From contig CAIKZD010000011.1 of assembly GCA_903831805.1 (NCBI GenBank), forward strand, positions 1 to 34,781: 34,781 nt of DNA, in the 5' to 3' direction. Below are positions 18,585-26,185 of this stretch, in pieces. The translations under genes and the position numbers were made by a program. Source of the DNA: an uncultured bacterium (lineage in GTDB: Bacteria; Patescibacteriota; Minisyncoccia; Moranbacterales; UBA2206). The notes under the pieces are model-generated. The model did no database searches, was not told the origin of the DNA, and worked only from the letters and a program-made list of their open reading frames with translations. Positions within the stretch are counted from its first letter, which is position 1, and each line of letters begins with the position of its first letter.

Positions 18585-19199
18585 ATGCAAAACAAAAAAA
18601 CAAAAGTTATAAAATCATCTGTTATCCCAGATGAAAATATCATAGGCAAGATTTATTTTATCCGTGGAGAGAAGGTGATGTTTGATAAAGATTTAGCGAT
18701 GCTGTACGGAGTAGAAACAAAAGCCTTCAATCAGGCGGTTAAAAGGAATATAAAAAGATTTCCGGAGGATTTTATGTTTCAGTTAAACAAAAGAGAGGCG
18801 AGTATTTTTCTAGGGTTCCAAAATGGCACCTTAGAAGAAAAAGATTCAAGGTCACAATTTGTTACCTTGAAGAATGGCGTCAACTTGAAGTCACAATTTG
18901 TGACTTCAAGTTGGGGTGGCACCAGAAAACTTCCTTATGTTTTTACCGAACAAGGCGTGGCGATGCTTTCGAGTGTGCTTAAAAGTAAGCGGGCGATTGA
19001 AGTGAACATCCAGATAATGCGGACTTTCACTAAAATGCGTAAACTTTTGGCCACTCACAAAGAGCTGAGCAACAAAATTGAAAAAATGGAAAAGGAAAAC
19101 AAAGAAAATTTCAAAATAATCTTTAAAGTCATTGCGAAACTCATGGCCACCGATCCGGAGAGTAAAAAAATTAAGAAGATTGGGTTTGCGGAGGCGTAG
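18585..19199 (+). CDS. ORF6N domain protein
   Basis: 204 aa. IYFIRGEKVMFDKDLAMLYGVETKAFNQAVKRNIKRFPEDFMFQL (about 23-68) and LPYVFTEQGVAMLSSVLKSKRAIEVNIQIMRTFTKMRKLL (about 112-152) are the signatures of the ORF6N family, putative DNA-binding proteins first seen in phages. The C-terminal 45 residues are a charged coiled coil. Residues about 86-105 contain SQFVT twice, encoded by two tandem palindromic DNA segments. Its role is unknown; it is a lone gene with its own promoter, facing dnaG in the same direction. Like the KilA-N protein it belongs to a mobile-type domain family, without other phage genes nearby. Confidence 0.88.
   Translation: MQNKKTKVIKSSVIPDENIIGKIYFIRGEKVMFDKDLAMLYGVETKAFNQAVKRNIKRFPEDFMFQLNKREASIFLGFQNGTLEEKDSRSQFVTLKNGVNLKSQFVTSSWGGTRKLPYVFTEQGVAMLSSVLKSKRAIEVNIQIMRTFTKMRKLLATHKELSNKIEKMEKENKENFKIIFKVIAKLMATDPESKKIKKIGFAEA
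18881..18913. repeat. Perfect 16-bp inverted repeat inside the ORF6N gene
   Basis: CAACTTGAAGTCACAA, one base, TTGTGACTTCAAGTTG. A related imperfect palindrome with one mismatch lies just upstream (about 18844-18872), also centred on CACAATTTGT. Confidence 0.9.
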
Positions 19200-19219
19200 T
19201 ATCCGCTTTTTGCAATATT

Positions 19220-19248
19220 TTGCCTATTTTTCTGTAGTATAGTACGAT
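19220..19248 (+). promoter_or_regulatory. Probable promoter of dnaG-rpoD
   Basis: TTGCCT (19220-19225), 17 bp, TACGAT (19243-19248), about 60 nt before the dnaG start. Confidence 0.5.
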
Positions 19249-19311
19249 AAATAGGGAGGAGAAATGAGCTGAAAAGCCATTGGAATAACAAACAAATAGC
19301 GTACAAATACC

Positions 19312-21120
19312 TTGAATAATGATACTGCCGAAATAAAGAGCCGCCTGAATATCGTGGATGTTTTGGGCGATTATATCCGTCTGGAGAAGACTGGGGCCAA
19401 TTTTCGGGCCTTATGTCCTTTTCATAATGAGAAAAGTCCATCCTTTATGGTTAGTGAAGAGCGCCAGATGTGGCATTGTTTCGGTTGTCAGAAGGGCGGG
19501 GATATTTTTGCTTTTGTGATGGAAATGGAAGGCTTGGAGTTTCGTGAAACGCTGAAAATTCTAGCGGAAAAAGCTGGGGTACAGTTGCAAAGCTATGATC
19601 CGGAGGCCACCAAGAAAAAAGATCGCACACTGGAAATCCTGGAACTGGCTACTAAGTGGTATGAGCATCAGTTATGGAACGGGCCGGGAAAAACAAAGAT
19701 GGCTCAATATCTGAGCGAGCGCGGTTTACGAGAAGAAACCAGTAAGGAATTTCGCTTGGGCTATGCGCCGAAAGGCTGGCGCAACTTGTTGGATTTTTTG
19801 AACAAGCGCGGATTTCAAAATGAAGAAATTTTGTGCGCGGGCCTCATCATTAAAAAAGATAATTCCAGCGAGCACTACGACCGTTTCCGCGAGCGCATCA
19901 TGTTTCCCATCCGGGATTATCTGGGCCGGGTGGTGGGTTACAGTGCGCGCGTGGCGCCGGGTGGCGACGAGTCGCAAGCCAAATATGTCAACACGCCGGA
20001 AACGGAAGTCTATCATAAAAGCAAAATTTTGTACGGCATCGATCGGGCCAAAGAAGGGATCAAACAGCAAAATTTTGCGCTCCTGGTGGAAGGTAATATG
20101 GATGTGATTGCAGCGCATCAAGCCGGTCTCAAAAATACTATTGCAGTCAGCGGGACGGCACTCACCACAGATCAGATCGGTATCATCAAAAGGTACGCCC
20201 CGAAGATCAAAATGTTTTTCGATATGGATGCGGCCGGTGAAGCGGCCACCAAAAAAAGCGTTAAGCTGTGTCTGGAAAAAGATATGGCGGTAGAAATCGT
20301 GACATTACCGCAAGGCAAAGACGCGGCGGATATTGCGCGGGAGAATCCGCAACAATTGATTGCGGCCGTTTCCGAATCGCTGGGTATTATGGATTATTTT
20401 CTGCAAAAACTCTACGCCAAATTTGATCGCAAGAAAGTGGAAGACAAACGCAAGATTGCGGACGAATGTTTGGATATTATTGCCAGTTTTGAGAATGACG
20501 TTGCAAAAAGCCACTGGATTAAAAAGTTGGCAGAAGGGTTGGAGATTACGGAAGCGGCATTGACGGATAGCCTCAAAAAGATTAGTCTTAGAAGTAAGAT
20601 AGGCCTCAACGCCCCGCCCAAGAAGGAAGCGGCAGTGAGCGCCCCGAAAAATAAGTTTGAAATCATGACGGAAGAGCTAATCGGTCTCATGCTGGTATCC
20701 GTTGATATTTGGAAGGAAGCCAAAAAGAGAGAAGACGAGATCCTTTCTTTTTCAAAAGATAGCCTTCTAAATATTTTGCTGGCGGATGCTGAAAAGCTTT
20801 CCTTCGATTTTAATAAGGTGGGGACTCTTCTCGACAACTTGGAAGAAAAAAAACGAGCGGAGCAGATTTTTTTTCAAAAAAAATATCGCATCGGCTTAAA
20901 CGGTGACCCGGAAGAGAATGTTTTGGAAAAGCCTATGGCCGAAATGGAAGCGTGTCTAGTAGAACTGAAAAAAGAAAAAAGACGAGAAGACTTAACGCGC
21001 TTAACGGTTGATCTGAAACAAGCGGAAGAAAAAAATGACAGAGAAGCGGTGGTGTTTTTGCGGCAAGAATTCAGTCGTCTTTCGCATGAAGCCGTCGAAC
21101 CCAGCGGCGAGAACAATTAG
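19312..21120 (+). CDS. dnaG: DNA primase DnaG
   Basis: 602 aa, normal length. The N-terminal CHC2 zinc-binding domain has C35, H38, C56 and C59 ([11 protein letters not shown] ... CFGC). The catalytic core follows, with a TOPRIM domain that includes [15 protein letters not shown] and the metal-binding [12 protein letters not shown]. The C-terminal region (about 430-600) is helical and fits the helicase-interaction domain, though it is poorly conserved. The start is TTG: the family N-terminus begins here and there is no in-frame ATG between the upstream TAG (19297) and the zinc domain. It makes RNA primers for replication. It lies 88 nt before rpoD, keeping the classical dnaG-rpoD order without rpsU. 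Confidence 0.97.
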   Translation: MNNDTAEIKSRLNIVDVLGDYIRLEKTGANFRALCPFHNEKSPSFMVSEERQMWHCFGCQKGGDIFAFVMEMEGLEFRETLKILAEKAGVQLQSYDPEATKKKDRTLEILELATKWYEHQLWNGPGKTKMAQYLSERGLREETSKEFRLGYAPKGWRNLLDFLNKRGFQNEEILCAGLIIKKDNSSEHYDRFRERIMFPIRDYLGRVVGYSARVAPGGDESQAKYVNTPETEVYHKSKILYGIDRAKEGIKQQNFALLVEGNMDVIAAHQAGLKNTIAVSGTALTTDQIGIIKRYAPKIKMFFDMDAAGEAATKKSVKLCLEKDMAVEIVTLPQGKDAADIARENPQQLIAAVSESLGIMDYFLQKLYAKFDRKKVEDKRKIADECLDIIASFENDVAKSHWIKKLAEGLEITEAALTDSLKKISLRSKIGLNAPPKKEAAVSAPKNKFEIMTEELIGLMLVSVDIWKEAKKREDEILSFSKDSLLNILLADAEKLSFDFNKVGTLLDNLEEKKRAEQIFFQKKYRIGLNGDPEENVLEKPMAEMEACLVELKKEKRREDLTRLTVDLKQAEEKNDREAVVFLRQEFSRLSHEAVEPSGENN

Positions 21121-21208
21121 TGTTAATTTAACTTTTCCGTTTTTTAAAGGCGGAATGTTTCAGGTTTATTCGGTGGAAAATGACCGGATGAACTTTTATA
21201 AAATTATT

Positions 21209-22576
21209 ATGGCGCAAGATAAAAAATTAAAAAATAAGAAGAAGGCTGCGCCGAAGAAAAAAGGCAGCGCGAAGAAAAATAAAACAATGACGCAAAAAAA
21301 GATTTTGAAATCGCATAAGCAAAAAGTGAAAAAAACCATTAAGCATAAGAGTGTCAGCGCCAAGAAATCAGTGACGAAAAAGAAAGTCAAGACTATTAAG
21401 AAAATTGCGGTTAAGAAGCCGAAACTGGTGAAAAAAATATCCGTGCGGCGTGAAGAAGCCAACCAAAGAAAATCCGATCAGATCGGGGACTTGGTTTATC
21501 GCGGCAAGCAACGCGGTTTTGTGACCGAAGATGAAATTTTGCATATTATTCCGGACGCGGAAAAGGATATCGACCGCTTGGAAGAATTGTATGAACGCTT
21601 GGAGAAACAAAACATTCGCGTAGCTTCGTCAGATGAAATGATCAAGATGGAAACCGATCGGATCGGTGACGATTTGGAGAAAGAAAAAAACGCTAAAAAG
21701 AAAGCGCCGAAAAAAGAATATGGGGCGATGACCTCTTCGGAAGACGCCTCCTCTGATTTGGTGCAGATGTATTTGCGGGAAATCGGGCGGGTCAATTTGC
21801 TGACGACTGAGGAGGAAGTCAATCTTGCCAAACGGATCGAGAAAGGGGACCTGCCGGCCAAGCAAAGGCTGACGGAAGCCAACTTGCGTCTAGTGGTTTC
21901 GATTGCCAAAAAATATGTCGGCCGTTCGCACAACTTGTCACTCTTGGACCTCATTCAAGAAGGCAATATCGGGCTTTTTCGGGCGGTGGAAAAATTCGAT
22001 TATCGGAAAGGCTATAAATTCTCCACCTATGCCACTTGGTGGATCCGCCAAGCGGTGACGCGCGCACTGGCCGACCAGTCCAGAACCATCCGTATTCCGG
22101 TGCACATGGTGGAGACGATCAATAAGTATACTCAGATTACCAGACGCTTGGTGCAAGACCTTGGACGAGAGCCACTCCCGGAAGAAATTGCGGTGGAAAT
22201 GGGCTTGGAAGTGGAAAAAATCAGACACATTCAAAAAATTTCCCAAGAAACAGTTTCTCTGGAAACTTCCGTGGGTGATTCCGACGACGACTCGGTGCTC
22301 GGCGATTTTATTGAAGATACGGAAACAGTCATGCCTAATCAGATTGCCAGCCGAAAAATGTTGAAAGGGCATGTGAGTGAAATTCTAAAAGACCTGACCC
22401 CGCGCGAACAGAAGATTTTGAAAATCCGCTTCGGCCTGGAAGACGGCGTGACGCATACTTTGGAAGAAGTGGGCCAAGAATTCGGCGTGACGCGCGAGCG
22501 CATCCGCCAGATTGAAGCCAAGGCCTTGGAAAAAATCCGCGACCATGCAACCATTAAGAAGCTTCGGGATTATTAG
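21209..22576 (+). CDS. rpoD: Primary sigma factor RpoD (sigma70)
   Basis: 455 aa from the ATG at 21209 ([12 protein letters not shown]). The frame is open further upstream, with ATGs at 21155 and 21188 and others inside dnaG, so the true start is uncertain. The first 75 residues are extremely Lys-rich. Then come a region 1.1-like part ([20 protein letters not shown]), region 1.2 ([21 protein letters not shown]), region 2 with the -10-recognition helix ([42 protein letters not shown]), region 3 and region 4 with the -35 helix-turn-helix ([18 protein letters not shown]). All DNA-binding elements look canonical, which matches the TTGACA/TATAAT promoters found in this window. It is downstream of dnaG in the same operon. 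Confidence 0.97.
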   Translation: MAQDKKLKNKKKAAPKKKGSAKKNKTMTQKKILKSHKQKVKKTIKHKSVSAKKSVTKKKVKTIKKIAVKKPKLVKKISVRREEANQRKSDQIGDLVYRGKQRGFVTEDEILHIIPDAEKDIDRLEELYERLEKQNIRVASSDEMIKMETDRIGDDLEKEKNAKKKAPKKEYGAMTSSEDASSDLVQMYLREIGRVNLLTTEEEVNLAKRIEKGDLPAKQRLTEANLRLVVSIAKKYVGRSHNLSLLDLIQEGNIGLFRAVEKFDYRKGYKFSTYATWWIRQAVTRALADQSRTIRIPVHMVETINKYTQITRRLVQDLGREPLPEEIAVEMGLEVEKIRHIQKISQETVSLETSVGDSDDDSVLGDFIEDTETVMPNQIASRKMLKGHVSEILKDLTPREQKILKIRFGLEDGVTHTLEEVGQEFGVTRERIRQIEAKALEKIRDHATIKKLRDY

Positions 22577-22597
22577 AATTATCCACAACCGGCCTTC

Positions 22598-22626
22598 TTG
22601 ACAGAAAAACAGGAACGCGGTAGGAT
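22598..22626 (+). promoter_or_regulatory. Strong promoter of leader unit A
   Basis: TTGACA (22598-22603), 17 bp, TAGGAT (22621-22626). The expected start, 7 nt on, coincides with the ATG at 22633. Unit B has the same geometry at 23929-23957. Confidence 0.85.
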
Positions 22627-22632
22627 GAGCAT

Positions 22633-22792
22633 ATGAAAAATCGACTCGCAAACAAAATTAACTTTTTGATTAATAAGCTGGTCTTGGTACGCCAAGGTGG
22701 CCAGTTTGTTTTTGCGGGTAAAAGAACTTAGAATCAAAAAAACTTTACCAATAAAAACGAGCCGGTCACCTCAAGTGAACCGGCCTTTTTTT
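22633..22792 (+). ncRNA. Structured leader RNA A, candidate attenuator (may encode a 32-aa leader peptide)
   Basis: Predicted transcript of about 160 nt from promoter to terminator. Outer stem: CGCAAACAAA (22647-22656) pairs with TTTG..TTTGCG (22705-22716) around a 2-nt bulge. Inner hairpins: ATTAA / TTAAT (22657-22674) and CTTGG-TACG-CCAAG (22683-22696). GGTGGCC (22696-22702) can instead pair with GGTCACC (22764-22770) in the terminator 5' arm, which would prevent termination. The same span holds an open frame of 32 codons beginning at the predicted +1 (22633-22731; MKNRLANKIN...GGQFVFAGKRT). Unit B shares TTTGTTTTTGC and the outer-stem design. RNA or peptide, or both, cannot be decided here. 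Confidence 0.5.
22759..22792 (+). terminator. Terminator of leader unit A
   Basis: GCCGGTCAC / GTGAACCGGC stem with one bulged base, CTCAA loop, followed by seven T. The first small gene starts 75 nt downstream, so read-through would feed it. Confidence 0.88.
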
Positions 22793-22866
22793 GTTCTTTT
22801 TGTTCCTTGTCAATTTGTTCTCACGCTCAATGCTGTTCAAAAACAGTCAACATAAAGAGGTGCGCC

Positions 22867-22974
22867 ATGACCAGAAACGTTAGTCTTGGGATAATTCCAA
22901 GCGAGAAAAAAGGAGCTGGAAGAGTTATTTTTTGTACCATCGGGAGGTTACCGAGGTTTCTGAAGTGCTTGTAA
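22867..22974 (+). CDS. Small basic protein, first gene of a small-gene cluster
   Basis: 35 aa (MTRNVSLGIIPSEKKGAGRV...). GAGGTG lies 4 nt before the ATG. Rich in Lys/Arg/Gly, no clear membrane segment, no known family. Its TAA overlaps the next ATG (TAATG), so translation is likely coupled. The only good promoter upstream is that of leader unit A. Very short, so coding status rests on the ribosome site and the overlap. Confidence 0.45.
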   Translation: MTRNVSLGIIPSEKKGAGRVIFCTIGRLPRFLKCL

Positions 22975-23105
22975 TGTCTGCTCTTGAAATGAGAACCCAT
23001 ATTTTCAACGCAAGAGCAAGTTTTCTTTATGATCGAATTTATGGTGTCTATGGGGGGAGTACAATAATATTTTTTGAGTTTTTTCCTGAAGGAGGAATGC
23101 CATGA
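22974..23105 (+). CDS. Small protein, second gene of the cluster
   Basis: 43 aa (MSALEMRTHIFNARASFLYD...). Its start overlaps the previous stop by one base and its stop overlaps the next start (ATGA), a double coupling that is unlikely by chance. It has a Phe/Ile-rich C-terminal stretch (GGSTIIFFEFFPEGG). No family recognised. Confidence 0.45.
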   Translation: MSALEMRTHIFNARASFLYDRIYGVYGGSTIIFFEFFPEGGMP

Positions 23106-23407
23106 GAAAAATAGAGGAGAAGATAATTAAGCGTTATGGCAAAATTCCCATGGGATACGGCCGAGTCATTGGTGTTCTCAAAAATGCCGATCAACATTTA
23201 CTTTTTACCCATGGTGATAAACATCCAATGTCATCTCGGATTGAAGTCAGACTTCTTTTGGATGAATACATATTGCAAGCCATCAGTTGTTTCGGCGAGG
23301 GGTTTGTGTATGTAATTTATTGCGACTTCTCAGGTGGTGTATATGTTAAAGCAATAAATATACCCGAGGGATTTTCTTTTGGGAAGTTGATACGCGAGGA
23401 GGCATAA
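23102..23407 (+). CDS. Protein of unknown function in the small-gene cluster
   Basis: 101 aa with a strong ribosome site, AAGGAGGA, 5 nt before the ATG; most core genes in this window have none. It overlaps the upstream gene by 4 bases. Begins MRKIEEKIIKRYGKIPMGYG; the second half (FGEGFVYVIYCDFSGGVYVKAINIPEGF) looks like short beta strands. No signal, no membrane helix. I do not recognise the family. Confidence 0.75.
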   Translation: MRKIEEKIIKRYGKIPMGYGRVIGVLKNADQHLLFTHGDKHPMSSRIEVRLLLDEYILQAISCFGEGFVYVIYCDFSGGVYVKAINIPEGFSFGKLIREEA

Positions 23408-23476
23408 GAAGGTAGTAAGCATGCTAGCTGGTCTTCGCCTGGATTTAAAAAGTGTTCAATCAGAGGGGGAAATAAT

Positions 23477-23665
23477 TTGGCAGCTGAAAAGAAGAAAATC
23501 GGGATAAGTTCTTTTCGGAGGAAGCTCTCTAGTGGAGAGATATTACGAGAAGATGTTGTAATCTCTGTGGAAAAAAATGGGATTGCAGAGGTCACAGGAG
23601 AGCTCTGGACTTGCAAATTTTATGCAGGAACGAAAGAGCGAGCACGGTTGTGGATTGATCTATAA
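23477..23665 (+). CDS. Small protein of unknown function
   Basis: 62 aa from the TTG at 23477, preceded by GAGGGGGA. Sequence MAAEKKKIGISSFRRKLSSG...TGELWTCKFYAGTKERARLWIDL; basic N-terminus and a beta-rich end. No family recognised. It lies 69 nt after the previous gene and 15 nt before the next. The start codon is uncertain. Confidence 0.5.
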   Translation: MAAEKKKIGISSFRRKLSSGEILREDVVISVEKNGIAEVTGELWTCKFYAGTKERARLWIDL

Positions 23666-23680
23666 AGGAGGAAACTTTAT

Positions 23681-23869
23681 ATGCAACATGCGGGCAACGT
23701 GATTGCGGTTCAGTATGGAGTATGTCACGATAGACTAGCTCCAAGACATAGAAGATCTGGTTCTATGGAAGTTGGTCCAAGAGTTGTGAATTGCACTGGA
23801 GGAGGTTCAGACAAGCCACGATGTAAAAATTGCAATAAACTATGCAATTTAAGAATGTCTCAGAGTTAA
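23681..23869 (+). CDS. Small Cys-rich protein, possible zinc knuckle
   Basis: 62 aa. Strong ribosome site AAAGGAGGA 8 nt before the ATG. The C-terminus has CKNCNKLC (CxxCxxxC), with two more cysteines earlier (VCHD, VNCTGG), so metal binding is possible. Rich in Arg/Gly. Last gene of the cluster, followed by a strong terminator. Confidence 0.55.
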   Translation: MQHAGNVIAVQYGVCHDRLAPRHRRSGSMEVGPRVVNCTGGGSDKPRCKNCNKLCNLRMSQS

Positions 23870-23874
23870 TTTTT

Positions 23875-23915
23875 TTCTACGCCGAGCCAAACCTGGCTTG
23901 GCGTAGAAACATTTT
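23875..23915 (+). terminator. Terminator of the small-gene cluster
   Basis: 15-bp stem TTCTACGCCGAGCCA / TGGCTTGGCGTAGAA (one G-T pair), AACC loop, followed by ACATTTTT. Confidence 0.9.
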
Positions 23916-23928
23916 TCCAAGTCATGAT

Positions 23929-23957
23929 TTGACACAAATTAAATCGTGGCTTAGAAT
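23929..23957 (+). promoter_or_regulatory. Strong promoter of leader unit B
   Basis: TTGACA (23929-23934), 17 bp, TAGAAT (23952-23957). The ATG at 23964 is 7 nt after the -10 box, exactly as in unit A. Confidence 0.88.
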
Positions 23958-23963
23958 GGATGT

Positions 23964-24099
23964 ATGATGAAAAACATAGCAAAAACAATATATTTTTATT
24001 TCGGCTTCTGGTTTATGGCTCGAGGCCGCTTTGTTTTTGCTAAGAATATGTAAACTTTCTTGATAAAAATAAAACGACCTCGCCAAGAGGTCGTTTTTT
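23964..24099 (+). ncRNA. Structured leader RNA B, candidate attenuator (may encode a 29-aa leader peptide)
   Basis: Predicted transcript of about 135 nt. Perfect 12-bp outer stem TAGCAAAAACAA (23977-23988) / TTGTTTTTGCTA (24031-24042). Inner 7-bp hairpin CGGCTTC (24002-24008) / GAGGCCG (24022-24028) with one G-U pair. The inner 3' arm GAGGCCG can pair with CGACCTC of the terminator (24075-24081) in 6 of 7 positions, an antiterminator-like alternative. The span also reads as 29 codons from the predicted +1 (23964-24053; MMKNIAKTIY...RGRFVFAKNM), hydrophobic in the middle. Like unit A it is followed by a terminator and then, after 71 nt, by a gene with a Shine-Dalgarno sequence. Confidence 0.5.
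24071..24099 (+). terminator. Terminator of leader unit B
   Basis: 11-bp stem AAAACGACCTC / GAGGTCGTTTT, GCCAA loop, T run. Confidence 0.92.
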
Positions 24100-24170
24100 G
24101 TTTAACATTGTTCTTTAGCGGCTATTCTGCGAATAGTCAAAACAATATTTATAGTATAGCGAGGTGGCAT

Positions 24171-24356
24171 ATGTCAATCAATGACTCTAGAAAAACAAAA
24201 GATAATCCTGCAGAAACAGAAAGCGAAAGGCAGCTGAGAGAATATCAAGAAGTTATAGAAAGAGTAAAGGAAGTAGGGCGTAGGGCAAGAGAATACAAGG
24301 TTTCTCCCGAGAGAGGATTATCTGGGGATTCGATTGTTAGTGTTACCGGGTGGTAA
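24171..24356 (+). CDS. Small charged protein of unknown function downstream of leader unit B
   Basis: 61 aa from the ATG at 24171, which follows GAGGTGGC. The frame is open back to 24060, but that would place the start inside the unit B terminator, so the later ATG is preferred. Residues 15-45 (ESERQLREYQEVIERVKEVGRRAREYKV) form a charged helix. No membrane segment, no known family. A small inverted repeat, CTATTC / GAATAG (24122-24136), lies in its leader. Confidence 0.6.
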   Translation: MSINDSRKTKDNPAETESERQLREYQEVIERVKEVGRRAREYKVSPERGLSGDSIVSVTGW

Positions 24357-24371
24357 TTACAAGCTATACTA

Positions 24372-24436
24372 CAGAAGCAAGGATACCGCGCCTATCCTTG
24401 CTTCTGCCTCAATTAAAGCTCAAATGAGCTTTTTTA
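24372..24436 (+). terminator. Double hairpin terminator
   Basis: Perfect 14-bp stem CAGAAGCAAGGATA / TATCCTTGCTTCTG (24372-24406), then AAAGCTC / GAGCTTT with a T run (24415-24436). It isolates the 61-aa gene from the copper operon. Confidence 0.88.
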
Positions 24437-24446
24437 TTTTTTCTAT

Positions 24447-24475
24447 TTGACAGCTTTTAGGCGGAGGAGTAGTAT
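24447..24475 (+). promoter_or_regulatory. Promoter of the copper operon
   Basis: TTGACA (24447-24452), 17 bp, TAGTAT (24470-24475). The predicted start, near 24482, falls inside the operator-like site. Confidence 0.75.
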
Positions 24476-24480
24476 GAATG

Positions 24481-24497
24481 TACCTAGGGGGGAGGTA
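24481..24497 (+). promoter_or_regulatory. Putative CsoR operator
   Basis: TACCT-AGGGGGG-AGGTA: 5-bp inverted arms around a G tract, as in known CsoR operators (TAC-C/G-tract-GTA pattern). It lies at the transcription start of an operon that begins with csoR, the expected place for autorepression relieved by Cu(I). Confidence 0.6.
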
Positions 24498-24529
24498 AGA
24501 TAAAATTTTTAATTTTTAATTTTTAAAAA

Positions 24530-24796
24530 ATGGAGGATAATAAAAAAACGATTACGGCACTGAAGAAGGCGCATAGTCTTTTAGGAAGAGTGATTGGGAT
24601 GGCGGAGAATCACGAATATTGCATCGATCTGTTGCAGCAGAATTTGGCGGTCATCGGGCTTCTAAAAGCGGCCAACTCCCGGATTTTGGAAGGCCATTTG
24701 AACAGTTGCTTCGCGGCGGCCATGCGGGGGACGAATGAGAAAAGGAAGAAAAAAATGATTGATGAAATTCTGTCGATAAATAAATTAAGTAAATAA
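24530..24796 (+). CDS. csoR: Copper-sensing repressor CsoR
   Basis: 88 aa, typical length for the CsoR/RcnR (DUF156) family, an all-helical repressor. The Cu(I) ligands C31, H56 and C60 (YCIDLL ... EGHLNSC) have the same spacing as C36-H61-C65 of the M. tuberculosis protein, so copper rather than nickel or formaldehyde is the likely signal. Apo-CsoR binds the operator; Cu(I) releases it. First gene of an operon with a copper-handling fusion protein and CopA. Confidence 0.92.
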   Translation: MEDNKKTITALKKAHSLLGRVIGMAENHEYCIDLLQQNLAVIGLLKAANSRILEGHLNSCFAAAMRGTNEKRKKKMIDEILSINKLSK

Positions 24797-24813
24797 TTTT
24801 TATTTAAAATAAA

Positions 24814-26181
24814 ATGATTAAAAAAATATATACCACCGGCATGCATTGCGCCAGTTGCGAAAAAATTTTGGAAGATGATTTGAAAAAAGTTTCTGGTGTG
24901 GAAAGTGTGACGGCGTCTTGCCAGAGCGGGGTAGTGGAAATTGCTTATACTGCATCCGAGCCGGACAGCGAGACTATCAAAAAAATCATCCGGAAAAATG
25001 GCTACGCGGTGTCGGAAAAAAATTCCGGGAAAGAAAAAAAGGTCAAAACCAGCTTAAATGATTGGTTGAGCGCCATTTTATTGGCGCTTGTGGCTATCCT
25101 GGGTATTCGTATTGTTCAAAATTTGGGATTAGTGCCAAGTCTTTCGGCGAATAGCAACCCGGCCAGTTTGGGCGTGAGTTTTTTGATTGGTCTTACCGCT
25201 TCGGTATCTTCGTGCCTGGCGGTGGTGGGCGGAGTGATTATCGCTTTTTCCGAGAAATATCAGACGCAGGAAAAAAGTTTTCTGCGCGGCGCGGCGCTGC
25301 CGAATATCTTTTTCCACATCGGGCGAGCGGGAACATTCTTTCTGCTTGGTGGCCTCTTGGGACTTTTGGGAGGGCAGATCAATATTAGCGGCAGCTTCTT
25401 GTCTTTCTACACAATTTTCATTGCCGTGGTGATGTTCTTTCTGGCGTTGAATATCTTAGGTTTCGCGCCAGCTCTATCGAGTTTCGGAGTAGCCATGCCG
25501 AAAAAATTTACGCGCCATTGGTCAGACCTTAAAGATTCTAATCATAAAGCCGCCCCATTTGTCTTGGGGTCGCTCAGTTTTTTCTTGCCCTGCGGTTTCA
25601 CCCAAAGTATGCAGCTTTTTGCCCTGGCGAGCGGCAGTTTTTGGACGGGCGGGCTCGTGCTCTTGTTTTTTGCCCTGGGCACGCTGCCGGTGCTTCTGGC
25701 GCTGGGCATTGCGGTCTCTTGGACGAAAAATCGCCATACCATTATTTTTCAAAAAGCGGCGGGCATGCTGGTTTTGCTTTTCGCGCTCTATACTTTAAGT
25801 TCCGGTTTGGCTCTTCGCGGAGTGAAAGGCGCTATTTTGAGCACCAATAATAATACTTTTACGGCCCAGCAGGATGCGATGAGTAAAGAAGCAGTGCCGA
25901 CTGCCGCGGATGAAGCTAACGCGCAGGTGGTTAAAACAACGCTTAGTAGCGCTGGTTTTGATCCAAGCATTATCAAGATTAAAAAAGGCGTGCCGGTCAA
26001 ATGGGTCATTAACGGTGATCGCGCCGAAGGATGCACGGATAAAATTATTGTGCCCAGCTTGAACATTACTCAAAATATTCACGCCGGCGATAATATCGTC
26101 ACTTTCACGCCCGGCGCGGCCGGAGAAATTCCTTTCAGTTGTTGGATGGGCATGGTGAGAGGAAAATTTATAGTTGAATAA
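24814..26181 (+). CDS. HMA - DsbD_2-type membrane - cupredoxin fusion protein, copper handling
   Basis: 455 aa, three parts. Residues 1-68 are a heavy-metal-associated domain with GMHCASC (C12, C15), which binds Cu(I). Residues about 85-340 form a six-helix membrane region of the DsbD_2/UreH-like (sulfite exporter-like) type, with conserved [11 protein letters not shown] and [12 protein letters not shown] repeats. Residues about 365-455 form a cupredoxin-like domain with C407 and C443-W-M-G-M447. The likely job is to carry or move copper across the membrane and hold it outside; exact chemistry is unknown. It starts 17 nt after csoR and ends 4 nt before copA, so the three genes form an operon. 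Confidence 0.88.
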   Translation: MIKKIYTTGMHCASCEKILEDDLKKVSGVESVTASCQSGVVEIAYTASEPDSETIKKIIRKNGYAVSEKNSGKEKKVKTSLNDWLSAILLALVAILGIRIVQNLGLVPSLSANSNPASLGVSFLIGLTASVSSCLAVVGGVIIAFSEKYQTQEKSFLRGAALPNIFFHIGRAGTFFLLGGLLGLLGGQINISGSFLSFYTIFIAVVMFFLALNILGFAPALSSFGVAMPKKFTRHWSDLKDSNHKAAPFVLGSLSFFLPCGFTQSMQLFALASGSFWTGGLVLLFFALGTLPVLLALGIAVSWTKNRHTIIFQKAAGMLVLLFALYTLSSGLALRGVKGAILSTNNNTFTAQQDAMSKEAVPTAADEANAQVVKTTLSSAGFDPSIIKIKKGVPVKWVINGDRAEGCTDKIIVPSLNITQNIHAGDNIVTFTPGAAGEIPFSCWMGMVRGKFIVE

Positions 26182-26185
26182 AAAT

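Noticed and set aside
14354..19199. Prophage around the KilA-N and ORF6N genes
   Set aside because: No integrase, capsid, portal, tail or terminase genes; both genes stand alone with their own promoters.
23421..23507. 28-codon frame starting ATG at 23421, overlapping the 62-aa gene at 23477
   Set aside because: It has a fair ribosome site, but overlaps the longer frame by 31 bases and is less consistent with the spacing of the cluster. It remains an alternative.
24060..24170. N-terminal extension of the 61-aa gene to 24060
   Set aside because: The extension reads through the unit B terminator hairpin and has no ribosome site; the ATG at 24171 does.
24447..24529. A third leader unit of the A/B type before csoR
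   Set aside because: The promoter is similar, but the outer stem, TTTGTTTTTGC word and terminator are missing; the ATG at 24478 lies before the predicted start.
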